Assembly (NCBI RefSeq): GCF_023656515.1
Contig: NZ_JAMOFV010000006.1
Coordinates: 2,605,957 to 2,669,956, forward strand
Direction: 5' to 3'
Length of the DNA: 64,000 nucleotides
DNA from: Clostridium swellfunianum
GTDB lineage: Bacteria > Bacillota > Clostridia > Clostridiales > Clostridiaceae
The notes under the pieces were generated by a model. It was not told the DNA's origin, ran no database searches, and was given only the letters and a program-made list of their open reading frames with translations. The translations under genes were made by a program, and so were the position numbers. Below are positions 25,235 through 34,780 of the stretch, piece after piece. The first letter of the stretch is position 1. Each line of letters begins with the position of its first letter.

Positions 25235-26152
25235 ATGGAAAGGTTTAATATAAAAAAACTAGTTCACGTTCTTTTGGCTGTAATGCTTATCTCTTATGGT
25301 ATTGGAGCTATAATTATATTTACTTCTCCTAAAGCTATTTTTAGCAGAGAAAAAGGCAACCTTGATGTAGACGAAATAAAGACAGTCACTCTAAAAGGAA
25401 TAAAAGATATTAAGGTAAATGTGTCAAGCGCAAGCATAAATATTATTCCATCTTCTGAAGCTGAGCTCAAAGCTCACCTTAACGGAAACATTATAAGTAT
25501 GAGCCCCTACAGAAAACCAGACTTAGAGTGCTATGCTTCTGGCAGCACTCTATATGTTAATGTAAAAACTAACACCAAGATTACCTTGGGATTCTATAGT
25601 TCTTCATTAAAATTAGATGTTTATTTACCTTCATCTTATATTGATGAATTAAAACTCACGTCTTCCTCAGGCAGTATTCATGTGAAGGAATTGGAGCTTA
25701 GCAGTCTTCAATGCAATTCTAGTTCAGGCAGTACAACTATTGATAATGTTATTGCGGATAACTTTGATCATTCCAGCAGCTCAGGCAGCCTAACTATAAA
25801 TGGATTGACCTCGAAGACTTCAAAGCTTTCAAGCTCTTCAGGAAGTATGCGAGTTAACGGATTTACAGGAAACTTAAAGGCATCCTCATCATCAGGAAGC
25901 ACACGAGTTGAGTATTTGAGCTTCGATAATGATATATCTATAACAGCCTCCTCCGGCAGTGTTGAGTTAAAACTTCCTAAAACAGCTGAATTCTATCTGG
26001 ATGCTAATGCTAGCTCAGGCAGCATTAGAAGCGACTTTCCTGTTGCGATGACAGGTTCTAGTGATAAACGTCACCTTAAAGGTGTAGTGGGAAACGATAA
26101 AAACAAAGTTAGAATTAACACCTCCTCTGGAGGCATTAGAATAACAAAATAA
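25235..26152 (+). CDS. DUF4097-family beta-helix membrane-anchored protein
   Basis: One N-terminal membrane anchor (residues ~8-30) is followed by a DUF4097/YvlB-like right-handed beta-helix built of short repeats centred on SSSGS (LTSSSGSIHV, CNSSSGSTTI, HSSSSGSLTI, LSSSSGSMRV, ASSSSGSTRV, TASSGSVEL, ASSGSIRS, NTSSGGIRI), about every 19-21 residues. The repeats put a Ser ladder on one face. The substrate or partner is unknown; these proteins accompany PadR/HAAS in envelope-stress operons. A terminator follows 8 bp later. Confidence 0.85.
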   Translation: MERFNIKKLVHVLLAVMLISYGIGAIIIFTSPKAIFSREKGNLDVDEIKTVTLKGIKDIKVNVSSASINIIPSSEAELKAHLNGNIISMSPYRKPDLECYASGSTLYVNVKTNTKITLGFYSSSLKLDVYLPSSYIDELKLTSSSGSIHVKELELSSLQCNSSSGSTTIDNVIADNFDHSSSSGSLTINGLTSKTSKLSSSSGSMRVNGFTGNLKASSSSGSTRVEYLSFDNDISITASSGSVELKLPKTAEFYLDANASSGSIRSDFPVAMTGSSDKRHLKGVVGNDKNKVRINTSSGGIRITK

Positions 26153-26160
26153 ATAAATTA

Positions 26161-26189
26161 AAATGCCTAGGATTAACTCCTAGGCATTT
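26161..26189. terminator. terminator between DUF4097 and the candidate selenoprotein gene
   Basis: A perfect 12-bp stem AAATGCCTAGGA (26161-26172) / TCCTAGGCATTT (26178-26189). It may serve both convergent genes. Confidence 0.8.
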
Positions 26190-26196
26190 ATGATAT

Positions 26197-26394
26197 CTAT
26201 TCAAACAACTTATTTAATGCTTCTAACATTTCTTCTACGTCCAATCCATGGACAAGCGCACCCTCTTCAAGGGTTTCCATTTGCGCGCCCGGTCAGCTGA
26301 TGCAGCCCATTCCAAAGGACATAAGAACTCTAGAAGCATCTGGATGCATTCTAACTACTTCACCAATAGTCATATCACCAGTTACTTTAGCCAT
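26197..26394 (-). CDS. DUF1858 / hybrid-cluster-associated redox protein, candidate selenoprotein (in-frame TGA)
   Basis: Reading the minus strand from ATG at 26394 (GAGGTG ribosome binding site) gives a 65-residue protein if the TGA at 26295-26293 is read through: MAKVTGDMTIGEVVRMHPD, then SFGMGCIS-(TGA)-PGAQMETLEE, then GLDVEEMLEALNKLFE and TAG. This matches the DUF1858 redox-disulfide family along its whole length, whose motif here is CxxC. The TGA falls exactly at the second Cys, giving CxxU. Sequence after the TGA is as well conserved as before it, and a hairpin of the right kind follows. Alternatives are a nonsense mutation or a sequence error. Confidence 0.8.
26252..26292 (-). promoter_or_regulatory. 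candidate bacterial SECIS hairpin
   Basis: Immediately 3' of the TGA, the mRNA can fold as GCGC (from + strand 26286-26283) pairing with GCGC (26259-26256), a 5' bulge, then ACCC / GGGT closing an apical loop UUGAAGA. The apical loop begins about 22 nt after the TGA, in the distance range required by bacterial SelB-dependent SECIS elements. The stretch is notably GC-rich for this genome. Confidence 0.6.
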
Positions 26395-26454
26395 TACATT
26401 CACCTCACAATATCCTTAAACTAAATCCTACTGTTTTAGTATGATTTGGTTTAA

Positions 26455-26483
26455 ATTATAGCAGATATGTCTACCTATTTAAA
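26455..26483 (-). promoter_or_regulatory. extended -10 promoter of the DUF1858 gene
   Basis: On the minus strand: TTTAAA (26483-26478), 17-bp spacer, TGC-TATAAT (-10 at 26460-26455) with the TGn extension, about 60 bp upstream of the start. This argues that the TGA-containing gene is expressed. Confidence 0.65.
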
Positions 26484-26523
26484 GTCCCTTTATAAGTTTA
26501 TCTCTAATTTATTATTTTATTCA

Positions 26524-27810
26524 TTATATATCTGCTACTTCCATTGTTTGGTCTCTTCTTGGTCCTACTGACACTATAGAAATCTTAACTCCAGTAAATT
26601 CTTCTATTCTTCTTAAATATTTCTTTGCATTCTTTGGAAGCTCCTCGTAACTTCTTGCTTCTGCTACACTTTCATCCCAGCCGTCAAACTCTTCATAAAC
26701 TGGTTCGCATTTTGCGAGGTCTTCAAGACTTGCAGGGAAATAGTCTATAACCTTATCTTCAAATTTATATCCAACGCATACCTTTATCTTTTCAATGCCT
26801 GCAAGTGTATCTATCTTTGTTACAGCAAAACTTGTAAGTCCGGAAACTCTTGCTGAGGATTTCAAAATAACAAGGTCTAGCCATCCGCAACGTCTAGCTC
26901 TTCCTGTCGTAACGCCATATTCTCTTCCCTTTTCTCTTATCCACTCTCCCATTTCATCGTTAAGCTCTGTTGGGAAAGGCCCTTTTCCAACTCTAGTTGT
27001 ATAAGCCTTAGCTATTCCAACAGCACTGTCTATCATAGTTGGTCCAATTCCAGCCCCTGTACAAACTCCGCCTGCTATTGTGTTTGAAGAAGTTACATAC
27101 GGATAAGTTCCATAATCTATATCAAGAAGTGTCCCTTGTGCACCCTCAAAAAGAACCTTCTTACCTGCCTTAATTTCATCGTAAACCCTAACGGATATAT
27201 CTCTAACAAAAGGTTTGATTCTTTCTGCATAGGCTGAGTATTCCTTATAGATTTCTTCAAAATCTAATACCTCACCCTCATAAACCTTTGCAATAATTTC
27301 ATTTTTAGCCTTTAAACTTTCCTGAAGCTTTTCCTTAAGCACATCATTATTGATAAGATCGCAAACCCTTACACCACTTCTTTCAACCTTATCAGTATAA
27401 CATGGTCCTATACCTTTTCCAGTTGTTCCTATATCATTTTTGCCTCTAGCTTTTTCCTTTAGGGCATCTAATACTCTGTGATAAGGCATAATAACTTGGG
27501 CTCTATCACTTATTATCAGATTCTCTGGAGTAACTTTAACTCCTAAACCTTCTAAATAATCAATCTCAGCAAACAAGGCTTTAGGGTCAAGCACCATTCC
27601 ATTTCCCATAACATTTAGCTTAGTTCCATATAGAATACCAGAAGGTATAAGATGCAGCTTATACTGCTTATCTCCCACCTCAACGGTATGGCCTGCATTA
27701 TTTCCGCCTTGAAACCTAACTATAACCTCAGCCTTTTCAGCAAGGTAATCAGTCATTTTTCCCTTACCTTCATCTCCCCATTGAGCTCCAACTACTATAA
27801 ACGCTGACAT
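26524..27810 (-). CDS. purA: adenylosuccinate synthetase
   Basis: The 428-residue enzyme opens with [19 protein letters not shown] (P-loop and catalytic Asp) and NNAGHTVEV (catalytic His). It also has [33 protein letters not shown] and [12 protein letters not shown]. It converts IMP and aspartate to adenylosuccinate using GTP. The start is ATG at 27810, with TGGAGG eight bases upstream; the in-frame ATG at 27825 lies on the wrong side of that site. It follows the flavoprotein gene by 19 bp. Confidence 0.97.
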   Translation of the reverse strand: MSAFIVVGAQWGDEGKGKMTDYLAEKAEVIVRFQGGNNAGHTVEVGDKQYKLHLIPSGILYGTKLNVMGNGMVLDPKALFAEIDYLEGLGVKVTPENLIISDRAQVIMPYHRVLDALKEKARGKNDIGTTGKGIGPCYTDKVERSGVRVCDLINNDVLKEKLQESLKAKNEIIAKVYEGEVLDFEEIYKEYSAYAERIKPFVRDISVRVYDEIKAGKKVLFEGAQGTLLDIDYGTYPYVTSSNTIAGGVCTGAGIGPTMIDSAVGIAKAYTTRVGKGPFPTELNDEMGEWIREKGREYGVTTGRARRCGWLDLVILKSSARVSGLTSFAVTKIDTLAGIEKIKVCVGYKFEDKVIDYFPASLEDLAKCEPVYEEFDGWDESVAEARSYEELPKNAKKYLRRIEEFTGVKISIVSVGPRRDQTMEVADI

Positions 27811-27829
27811 ATAAAAAACCTCCAATTTT

Positions 27830-29209
27830 CTAGTTATATTTTTTCGCTAAAATTCTTCCTACATGTACTCCACTTGCTGAAGCCTGTGAAAGCGAGTGTG
27901 TAACTCCTGAACCATCACCAAGAACGTATAAACCTTTAATATTTGTCTCTAAATCATTATTAACTTCTACCATAGAATTATAAAATTTAACTTCAACACC
28001 ATATAAAAGGGTATCTTCATTCGCTGTTCCTGGAGCAATTTTATCTAATGCATAGATCATTTCAATAATATCATCCAGCTGCCTTTTTGGCAAAACAAGG
28101 CTTAAATCTCCAGGAGTGGCATTAAGTGTTGGCCTTGTAAAACTCTTTGCCAATCTATGTTCATTAGTTCTTCTTCCTTGGACTAAATCTCCAAATCTTT
28201 GAACTAGTACTCCACCACCAAGCATATTGCTTAGCCTTGCAATTGATTCTCCATACTCATTGCTGTTTTTAAAAGGCTCCGTAAAATGATTTGAAACCAA
28301 TAGTGCAAAATTTGTATTATCTGTATGAAGCTCTGGATTTGAATAACTGTGTCCGTTAACAGTTACTATCCCATTTGTATTTTCATTTACAACCTCTCCG
28401 TGAGGATTCATACAGAAGGTTCTAACAAAATCAGAGTATTTTTTAGTCCTGTATATAATTTTACTTTCATAAACCTCTTTTGTTATATGTTCAAAAACAG
28501 CCGCAGGAAGCTCTACTCTAACTCCAATATCCACTCTGTTGCTTTCTGTACTTATCTTAAGCTTTTTACACATTTCAGAAATCCATTTCGAGCCAGAGCG
28601 GCCTGTTGCAATAACTAAATCTCTACAAGTATAAAGTTCATCCTTAGTTTTTATAAAAAACTCATCGTCACTCTTGCCTATTTCAATAACTTCTCTATTA
28701 AATAAGAAGTCAACCTTATCCTTTAAAAAATCGTATATATTATTAAGAATAACTAAATTTCTATCAGTTCCTAGATGTCTCACCTTAGCATCTAGAAGGT
28801 GTAAATCATATTGAAGCGCTTTACTTTTAAGCTCTGTGTGGGAAGTGGAATATAGTTTTGCATCAGCTCCACCCATACTGCAGAGCACTTCATCAACATA
28901 GTTCATAAGCTCGATTGCATTATCTCTTCCTACATATTTATAAAGCTCTCCGCCAAAATTATTTGTTATATTGTACTTTCCATCCGATAAGCTACCTGCA
29001 CCGCCATAGCCATTCATTATATTACACACCTTGCAATGAATACAAGTTTTTATTTTATTTCCATCTATAGGACACACTCTTTTATCAAGACTATTGCCTT
29101 TTTCTATTATTAAAATATTAATGTTCGTATTTTTCTTTATAAGCTCGTAAGCAGTAAATATGCCACTAGCTCCTGCACCAACTATTACAACGTCATAAAC
29201 CTTATTCAT
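27830..29209 (-). CDS. FAD-dependent dehydrogenase (COG2509-type)
   Basis: The ~459-residue flavoprotein has N-terminal FAD motif [20 protein letters not shown] Cys-rich insertion follows ([20 protein letters not shown]) with [15 protein letters not shown], typical of the uncharacterised COG2509 family. Further features are [12 protein letters not shown] and the C-terminal [21 protein letters not shown]. The substrate is unknown; the Cys cluster suggests an Fe-S centre. The start is ATG at 29209, six bases after GGAGGG. Probably co-transcribed with purA. Confidence 0.85.
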   Translation of the reverse strand: MNKVYDVVIVGAGASGIFTAYELIKKNTNINILIIEKGNSLDKRVCPIDGNKIKTCIHCKVCNIMNGYGGAGSLSDGKYNITNNFGGELYKYVGRDNAIELMNYVDEVLCSMGGADAKLYSTSHTELKSKALQYDLHLLDAKVRHLGTDRNLVILNNIYDFLKDKVDFLFNREVIEIGKSDDEFFIKTKDELYTCRDLVIATGRSGSKWISEMCKKLKISTESNRVDIGVRVELPAAVFEHITKEVYESKIIYRTKKYSDFVRTFCMNPHGEVVNENTNGIVTVNGHSYSNPELHTDNTNFALLVSNHFTEPFKNSNEYGESIARLSNMLGGGVLVQRFGDLVQGRRTNEHRLAKSFTRPTLNATPGDLSLVLPKRQLDDIIEMIYALDKIAPGTANEDTLLYGVEVKFYNSMVEVNNDLETNIKGLYVLGDGSGVTHSLSQASASGVHVGRILAKKYN

Positions 29210-29403
29210 ATTCATCCCTCCCCAAAATTATAGTAACAAAAGAGACTTATATAGTCAATAGAATCTACGAATATTATTTTGACGTATATGAGTTTTATTC
29301 GTATATATATTAAATCATGTAATTGTGTTACTATATTGTCATAGTCAGTCTCAATCTCATATATTAATATATAATTAATAAGTAATTTGAGCGGAGTGAT
29401 GCT

Positions 29404-29946
29404 ATGAATATACCTAACATGCTTACATTTCTCAGACTAGTATTAATACCAGTCTTTATCATTGTTTTCTTTTCCGGAAATCCTAACAGCCTTTTATATG
29501 CTATCGCTATATTTTTAATAGCAGGAATAACAGATTTTTTAGATGGATACCTAGCTAGAAAATACAAATTAATAACCAAAATAGGCATCGTATTAGACCC
29601 TCTTGCAGATAAGCTTATGCTCCTTACAGTCTTATCCTGCCTTGTAATAGGGTTTTATATTCCTATATGGGTACTTATAATAATTGCTTCAAAGGAACTT
29701 TTTATGATTTTCTCTGGTATCTTTCTATATAAAAAAGGTACTGTCATACCTTCGAACATTTTAGGTAAAGCATCTACTATATTTTTTTATATATCGATTT
29801 TTATTCTTGTATTTAATGATAAAGTAGGGGCATGCCTCTTATATTTATCAGTAGGTATAGCTATTGCCGCACTTTTCAATTACTCAAGACTATATACAAA
29901 AAATAAAAAAGCAGATGAGGATGTATCATCTACCTTAAACCAATAA
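29404..29946 (+). CDS. pgsA: CDP-diacylglycerol-glycerol-3-phosphate 3-phosphatidyltransferase
   Basis: The 180-residue integral membrane protein carries the CDP-alcohol phosphatidyltransferase signature D-G-x2-A-R-x8-G-x3-D-x3-D as DFLDGYLARKY plus KIGIVLDPLADK. It begins MNIPNMLTFLRLVLIPVFI, as is usual for PgsA. It makes phosphatidylglycerophosphate, the precursor of phosphatidylglycerol. Start ATG at 29404 behind GCGGAGTG. The 29210-29403 gap is divergent promoter DNA. Confidence 0.93.
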   Translation: MNIPNMLTFLRLVLIPVFIIVFFSGNPNSLLYAIAIFLIAGITDFLDGYLARKYKLITKIGIVLDPLADKLMLLTVLSCLVIGFYIPIWVLIIIASKELFMIFSGIFLYKKGTVIPSNILGKASTIFFYISIFILVFNDKVGACLLYLSVGIAIAALFNYSRLYTKNKKADEDVSSTLNQ

Positions 29947-29983
29947 GGGCTTATCTCAAAATATAGAGAAAGCTCTTTTATAT

Positions 29984-30979
29984 TTATATAGCTTCATCTT
30001 GACTATTAAGGCTTAAATTAACAATTTCTTTTACAAACAAATCTACTAATTCAGGATTAAATTGCTTTCCTCTTTCTTCAAGTAATATTTCAATAGCCCT
30101 ATCTCTTCCAAGACTCTTCCTGTATACTCTGTTTGACACTATTGCGTCATAGGTATCAGCAATAGCAATAATCTGTGAACCAATCGGAATCTCTTCTCCT
30201 CTTAGCTTGTCTGGATACCCTCTTCCATCCCACTTCTCATGATGGTGTTTAATTATTTTTGCAATATCATCAAACCCATCTATCTTGCCAATTATATCAG
30301 CACCTATAGAAGGATGTGTCTTCATTATCTCATATTCTTCAAATGTAAGCTTATCAGGCTTATTTAAAACATTGTCCCTAACTCCAATTTTACCTATGTC
30401 ATGGATTGTTGCAGCTATTTTAATCTTATCAATTTCTTCCTCGCTAAGTTTTAAATTATTACATAGCAAAGCTACAAACCTTGAAACATTTTTAGAGTGC
30501 TCACCAGTATATTCATCCCTGGCATCTACAGCTTCTGCCAATGCTGATATAGTTGATAAGTATGTAGATTCCATCTTAAGCTTTAAGTTGTATTGTTCCG
30601 TTACATCGTGAATAATAAGTATTGCTCCCTCTATTTCTTCAGATTGCTCAGAGACAATTGGATTAATTAAAATATTTAATACCCTCTTAATCCCTGTTGT
30701 ATATGAAGTATACTGTTCATTATTAATTTCTGATGAAATACCATTGAAAGATTTTATAATACCCTGATAAATATTAGAGCATCTTATTGTATCAAACTCA
30801 AGCATGTTAAGCCCTACAGTATCAGTAGATCCTAAAATAGTTCCAACAGCCGGATTTACATACTCAATTATTCCCTGGTTGTTTATAATAACAACTCCCT
30901 GCTGTGTTAGCTCAAGCACAGAAGACCTCAACTTATAAAGCCTATTATTAGTTTCATTATTATCTTTAAAGTCTATCAT
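29984..30979 (-). CDS. PAS - HD-GYP domain protein
   Basis: The 331-residue soluble protein has a PAS domain (~15-130; QQGVVIINNQGIIEYVNPAV) and a C-terminal HD-GYP domain. The metal/catalytic motifs are complete: DEYTGEHSKNVSRF, HDIGKIGVRD, HPSIGADII, HHEKWDGRGYPDKLRGEEIP and DTYDAIVSNRVYRK. The HD-GYP signature indicates a cyclic-di-GMP phosphodiesterase. Single gene, with no adjoining GGDEF gene. Confidence 0.92.
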   Translation of the reverse strand: MIDFKDNNETNNRLYKLRSSVLELTQQGVVIINNQGIIEYVNPAVGTILGSTDTVGLNMLEFDTIRCSNIYQGIIKSFNGISSEINNEQYTSYTTGIKRVLNILINPIVSEQSEEIEGAILIIHDVTEQYNLKLKMESTYLSTISALAEAVDARDEYTGEHSKNVSRFVALLCNNLKLSEEEIDKIKIAATIHDIGKIGVRDNVLNKPDKLTFEEYEIMKTHPSIGADIIGKIDGFDDIAKIIKHHHEKWDGRGYPDKLRGEEIPIGSQIIAIADTYDAIVSNRVYRKSLGRDRAIEILLEERGKQFNPELVDLFVKEIVNLSLNSQDEAI

Positions 30980-31148
30980 AAAATGTCTCCATCTCTTAAT
31001 TTAGTTGCTACCCAAAATAATAAACTATAATTATTATCATTCCATATCTATTTAGCAAAATTACCATGAATTATATATTACGTTTATATTAATTCTACCA
31101 ATATGTTAAAAATCCTTCTAAGTTTTAAGTAATAATAGCAATCTTTAG

Positions 31149-31205
31149 CAAACACTAAATATATTGTATTTAGTGTTTGACACAAGAAATATTTTTTGAC
31201 AGAAT
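31149..31205 (+). promoter_or_regulatory. perfect inverted repeat overlapping the promoter of the EamA gene
   Basis: CAAACACTAAATA (31149-31161), 5-nt centre, TATTTAGTGTTTG (31167-31179): a perfect 13-bp inverted repeat. Its right end overlaps a consensus TTGACA (31177-31182), which has CAGAAT 17 bp downstream (31200-31205). The layout is that of a repressor operator over a -35 box. No regulator gene is adjacent. Confidence 0.65.
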
Positions 31206-31226
31206 ACTCTAAGGAGGAGGATTTAA

Positions 31227-32105
31227 ATGTCTAATGCTAAAATTTATTTTTTAATGGTACTCTGCACAATATTCTGGGCTGGGGCCTTTATTGCGGCCAA
31301 GCTCTCATCACCGTTTATACCACCTTTCACTCTAACGTTTTTAAGATTTTTCATAGCAACTTTGATTCTTTATATAGTTATTAAATATAAAAAACAAGAA
31401 ATATATAAACTTAAAATAAAAGATTTTCCTATATTTTTATTTACCGGATTAGTTGGAATGTTTGGCTATCATGTTCTGTTTTTTATAGCCGTTAAATATA
31501 CATCAGCTATAAATTCTTCTATTATTGGAGCTTCAAACCCTATAATAACATCCATACTAAGCATAATTTTTCTTAAAGATAAGCTTACTTATAAACGAAT
31601 CTTAGGAATTATTCTATCTTTTACCGGCGTATTTTTAACTTTGACAAATGCTAATCTATCTGTTATAAAATCCTTTTCCTTCAATTATGGAGATATAATA
31701 ATGCTGTTAGCAGTCTTTATGTGGGCATCATATGGAGTTTTTAGCAAATGGGTTATGCCTAGATACTCTCCAATAATATTAACCTTTTATAGTTTTTTGT
31801 TTTGCACTATTTTAATAATACCTTTTGTTGTATATGAGATGCCCTGGGAACTTATCAATTCTATTCCTTATTACTCCTTTATAGCTGTAATATACATGAG
31901 CATTTTCCCATCAGTCGTAGGCTATCTCGTTCAACAGATATCTATAAAACAAATAGGTCCGAGCAAAACATCAATTTTTATAAACTTAGTCCCCATATTT
32001 TCAATAATTCTTTCTGTATTAATACTAAAAGAAACCTTAAATCCTATCAAACTTCTAACTGCCGCCTTAATAATATTAGGCGTATATATATGTCAAAAAA
32101 ATTAA
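31227..32105 (+). CDS. EamA/DMT-family transporter
   Basis: The 292-residue protein has ten hydrophobic segments arranged as two EamA repeats. Typical features are ILWAG-like FWAGAFIAAKLSSPFIPPFT at the start, FLRFFIATLILY, YTSAINSSIIGASNPIITSI (end of repeat 1) and the matching SKTSIFINLVPIFSIILSVL in repeat 2. It exports or imports a small metabolite; the substrate is unknown. The start follows AAGGAGGAGG. It is monocistronic and behind an operator-like palindrome. Confidence 0.88.
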   Translation: MSNAKIYFLMVLCTIFWAGAFIAAKLSSPFIPPFTLTFLRFFIATLILYIVIKYKKQEIYKLKIKDFPIFLFTGLVGMFGYHVLFFIAVKYTSAINSSIIGASNPIITSILSIIFLKDKLTYKRILGIILSFTGVFLTLTNANLSVIKSFSFNYGDIIMLLAVFMWASYGVFSKWVMPRYSPIILTFYSFLFCTILIIPFVVYEMPWELINSIPYYSFIAVIYMSIFPSVVGYLVQQISIKQIGPSKTSIFINLVPIFSIILSVLILKETLNPIKLLTAALIILGVYICQKN

Positions 32106-32200
32106 TGTATTAAAGCACGAAGCTTAACCTAGTTTTTGTGCTTCTTTTTATAACCATTCTTTGTTAGTCGAAAAATGTTATTTTAATTTTCAAAAAAACC

Positions 32201-32307
32201 TTAATTTTTTGTTAAATCTCTAGTATAATAGTTAAGTAGAGTTATAAGTTATTCTGTTAGGTGATTGTATTTAAACAATTACCTATTAACACGGCTAACT
32301 TTGTTAA
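32201..32307 (+). promoter_or_regulatory. hydrogenase operon promoter/leader with Rex-like half-sites
   Basis: TATAAT at 32224-32229 is preceded closely by TTGTTAA (32209-32215); a second TTGTTAA lies at 32301-32307. Between them, GTTAGGTGATTGT (32256-32268) pairs with ACAATTACC-TATTAAC (32275-32290). TTGTTAA resembles half of the clostridial Rex operator, so NADH-responsive control is possible but not shown. Confidence 0.45.
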
Positions 32308-32356
32308 ATTTTAGACAATTTTTACGGTATAGCTCATGTATAAAGGAGGAATTAAA

Positions 32357-32836
32357 ATGTGCAAAAGTATCCTCGTTGAGGAAAAGTTCCACGAGCTGGA
32401 AGAATTCATAAAAAGCCTTCCTGATAAAAAAGGTGCTTTGATTGAGGTTCTTCATAAAGCCCAGCATATTTTCGGTTATTTGCCTGAAGAAGTACAGATC
32501 TTTGTTGCAGAAAAACTGAATATACCTACATCTAAAGTGTTTGGCGTTGTAAGTTTTTATTCCTATTTTACTACTACACCTAGAGGAGAATATGTTGTGA
32601 ATGTTTGTATGGGAACAGCATGCTTTGTTCGTGGTGCTGCCAATGTATTAGCAGAGTTTGAAAAACAGCTTGGCATAAATGTTGGACAAACTACATCAGA
32701 CAACAAGTTCACAATCGAAGTACTTCGTTGCGTTGGAGCATGCGGTCTTGCCCCGGTAGTTACTATAAATGACAGAGTTTACGGCCATGTTACTCCAAAC
32801 GATGTAAAAAAAATATTAGCTGAATATCAGGATTAA
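32357..32836 (+). CDS. hydC: bifurcating hydrogenase subunit HydC (NuoE-like)
   Basis: The 159-residue thioredoxin-fold [2Fe-2S] subunit has ligands in VCMGTACFVRGAANVL and LRCVGACGLAPVV, and the NuoE signature SFYSYFTTTPRGEYVV. It forms, with the next two gene products, the NAD+/ferredoxin-dependent electron-bifurcating [FeFe] hydrogenase. The start is ATG at 32357, seven bases after AGGAGG; the in-frame ATG at 32336 has no site. Confidence 0.92.
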   Translation: MCKSILVEEKFHELEEFIKSLPDKKGALIEVLHKAQHIFGYLPEEVQIFVAEKLNIPTSKVFGVVSFYSYFTTTPRGEYVVNVCMGTACFVRGAANVLAEFEKQLGINVGQTTSDNKFTIEVLRCVGACGLAPVVTINDRVYGHVTPNDVKKILAEYQD

Positions 32837-32851
32837 TTAGGGGGGATTAAC

Positions 32852-34747
32852 TTGAACAAAATAAGTTCTTTAGCTGAACTTCAAAAACTAAATAAAGAAA
32901 ATAAGCCTCTTCTTGAACTGAGGCAGCTATCTCATGATCATATACCTACGGAAACAAAGTCAATAGAAAAGAGAGAGATTTTAGTATGCGGCGGAACCGG
33001 CTGCAAAGCCTCTAGAAGTGATCAAATAATTAGAAACCTAAATAGATATATAGACTTAGCTGGTCTTACAAATAAAGTTCATGTATCTATCACAGGATGT
33101 TTCGGCTTCTGCGAAAAAGGTCCAATAGTTAAAGTAAGTCCTGACAATGTATTTTACGTTCATGTAAAGCCTGAAGATACTGAGGATATAGTTAGAGAGC
33201 ACTTAGTTAACGGCGAGGTAGTGGAAAGACTTTTATATGAAGAACCAACAATAAAGGAAAAAGTCAAAAGACAGGATGAGATGTCCTTTTATGGAAAACA
33301 GCATCGTATAGCACTTAGAAACTGCGGACTTATAAATCCTGAAAACATAAACGAATACATCGCTGAAGATGGCTATATGGCTCTTGCAAAAGCATTAACT
33401 GAAATGACTCCTGATCAAGTTATACAAACTATGATTGATTCAGGCTTGAGAGGTCGTGGAGGCGGTGGCTTTTCAACAGGTCAAAAGTGGCTATTTACAA
33501 GAAGAAGTAAAGCTGACCAAAAATATATTATATGTAACGCTGACGAAGGAGACCCAGGAGCATTTATGGATCGTTCCATACTTGAAGGAGATCCTAACAG
33601 TGTTATAGAAGCTATGGCTATAGCAGGCTATGCTATAGGTGCATCTGAAGGCTACATCTATATAAGGGCAGAATATCCTCTGGCCATAGAAAGACTTAGA
33701 AAAGCTATAGACCAAGCTCGTGAGGTAGGTCTTTTAGGAAAAGATATTTTAAGCACAGGCTTTGATTTTGATATAAAAATTAAATTTGGTGCCGGAGCTT
33801 TCGTTTGCGGTGAAGAAACAGCACTCATTCACTCAATAGAAGGAAGTCGTGGAGAGCCAACTACAAAGCCTCCATTTCCAGCAGTAAGCGGACTATGGGA
33901 AAAGCCTACCTGCGTTAATAACGTAGAAACCTTTGCCAATATACCTCCTGTTATACTTAATGGCCCAAGCTGGTACAGCTCAATGGGAACAAAAACCTCT
34001 AAGGGTACTAAGGTTTTCGCTCTTGCAGGAAAGATAAACAACGTTGGTCTTGTTGAAGTCCCTATGGGAACAACTCTTAAAGAAATTATTTATGATATCG
34101 GAGGCGGAATAAAGAACGGTCGCAAATTTAAGGCAGTACAAACTGGTGGTCCTTCAGGTGGATGTATCCCTTCTTCCATGCTTGATATTCCAATAGATTA
34201 TGAATCGCTTAACAGTATAGGCTCCATGATGGGCTCAGGCGGAATGATTGTTATGGATGAAGATAATTGCATGGTTGATATAGCTAAGTTCTATCTTGAA
34301 TTTACAGTTGATGAGTCTTGTGGAAAATGTACTCCTTGTCGTGTTGGAAATAAGAGACTACTAGAAATTTTAACCAGAATAACTCAAGGTAAAGGAACTG
34401 AACAAGATTTAATAGACTTAAAGGAACTTGCTGAAACAATAAAAGATACTTCACTTTGCGGTCTTGGCCAAACAGCTCCAAATCCAGTATTAAGCACTAT
34501 GAAATATTTCATGGATGAATATGAAGCTCACGTTAGAGAAAAGCGCTGCCCAGCAGGAGTTTGCCAATCACTTCTGCAATACTATGTAACTGATAAGTGT
34601 ATAGGTTGTACAAAGTGTGCTAGACAGTGTCCAGTAAGCTGTATAAGCGGAAAAGTTAAAGAAAAGCATGTTATTGGTCAAGACAAGTGCATCAAGTGCG
34701 GTGCTTGTTTAACTTCCTGTCCAGTAAAGGCAATAGTTAAAAGATAG
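32852..34747 (+). CDS. hydB: bifurcating hydrogenase subunit HydB (NuoF-like)
   Basis: The 631-residue protein has an N-terminal thioredoxin-like [2Fe-2S] domain (VCGGTGCKASRS, CFGFCEKG). It continues with the FMN/NADH-binding core (RGRGGGGFSTGQKW, CNADEGDPGAFMDR) and a [4Fe-4S] site (SCGKCTPCRVG with a distal Cys). The C-terminal 2[4Fe-4S] ferredoxin domain is CIGCTKCARQCP / CIKCGACLTSCP. This is the NADH- and flavin-binding subunit. TTG start after GGGGGG. 15 bp after hydC. Confidence 0.95.
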   Translation: MNKISSLAELQKLNKENKPLLELRQLSHDHIPTETKSIEKREILVCGGTGCKASRSDQIIRNLNRYIDLAGLTNKVHVSITGCFGFCEKGPIVKVSPDNVFYVHVKPEDTEDIVREHLVNGEVVERLLYEEPTIKEKVKRQDEMSFYGKQHRIALRNCGLINPENINEYIAEDGYMALAKALTEMTPDQVIQTMIDSGLRGRGGGGFSTGQKWLFTRRSKADQKYIICNADEGDPGAFMDRSILEGDPNSVIEAMAIAGYAIGASEGYIYIRAEYPLAIERLRKAIDQAREVGLLGKDILSTGFDFDIKIKFGAGAFVCGEETALIHSIEGSRGEPTTKPPFPAVSGLWEKPTCVNNVETFANIPPVILNGPSWYSSMGTKTSKGTKVFALAGKINNVGLVEVPMGTTLKEIIYDIGGGIKNGRKFKAVQTGGPSGGCIPSSMLDIPIDYESLNSIGSMMGSGGMIVMDEDNCMVDIAKFYLEFTVDESCGKCTPCRVGNKRLLEILTRITQGKGTEQDLIDLKELAETIKDTSLCGLGQTAPNPVLSTMKYFMDEYEAHVREKRCPAGVCQSLLQYYVTDKCIGCTKCARQCPVSCISGKVKEKHVIGQDKCIKCGACLTSCPVKAIVKR

Positions 34748-34780
34748 CCATAGGTATAATTTTCGAAAGAGGTGAAGATT

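Noticed and set aside
26293-26295. TGA in the DUF1858 gene treated as a simple nonsense mutation
   Set aside because: It falls exactly at the redox Cys, the sequence downstream keeps the family pattern, and a SECIS-like hairpin follows. Kept as a selenoprotein candidate, though a sequence error cannot be excluded from the sequence alone.
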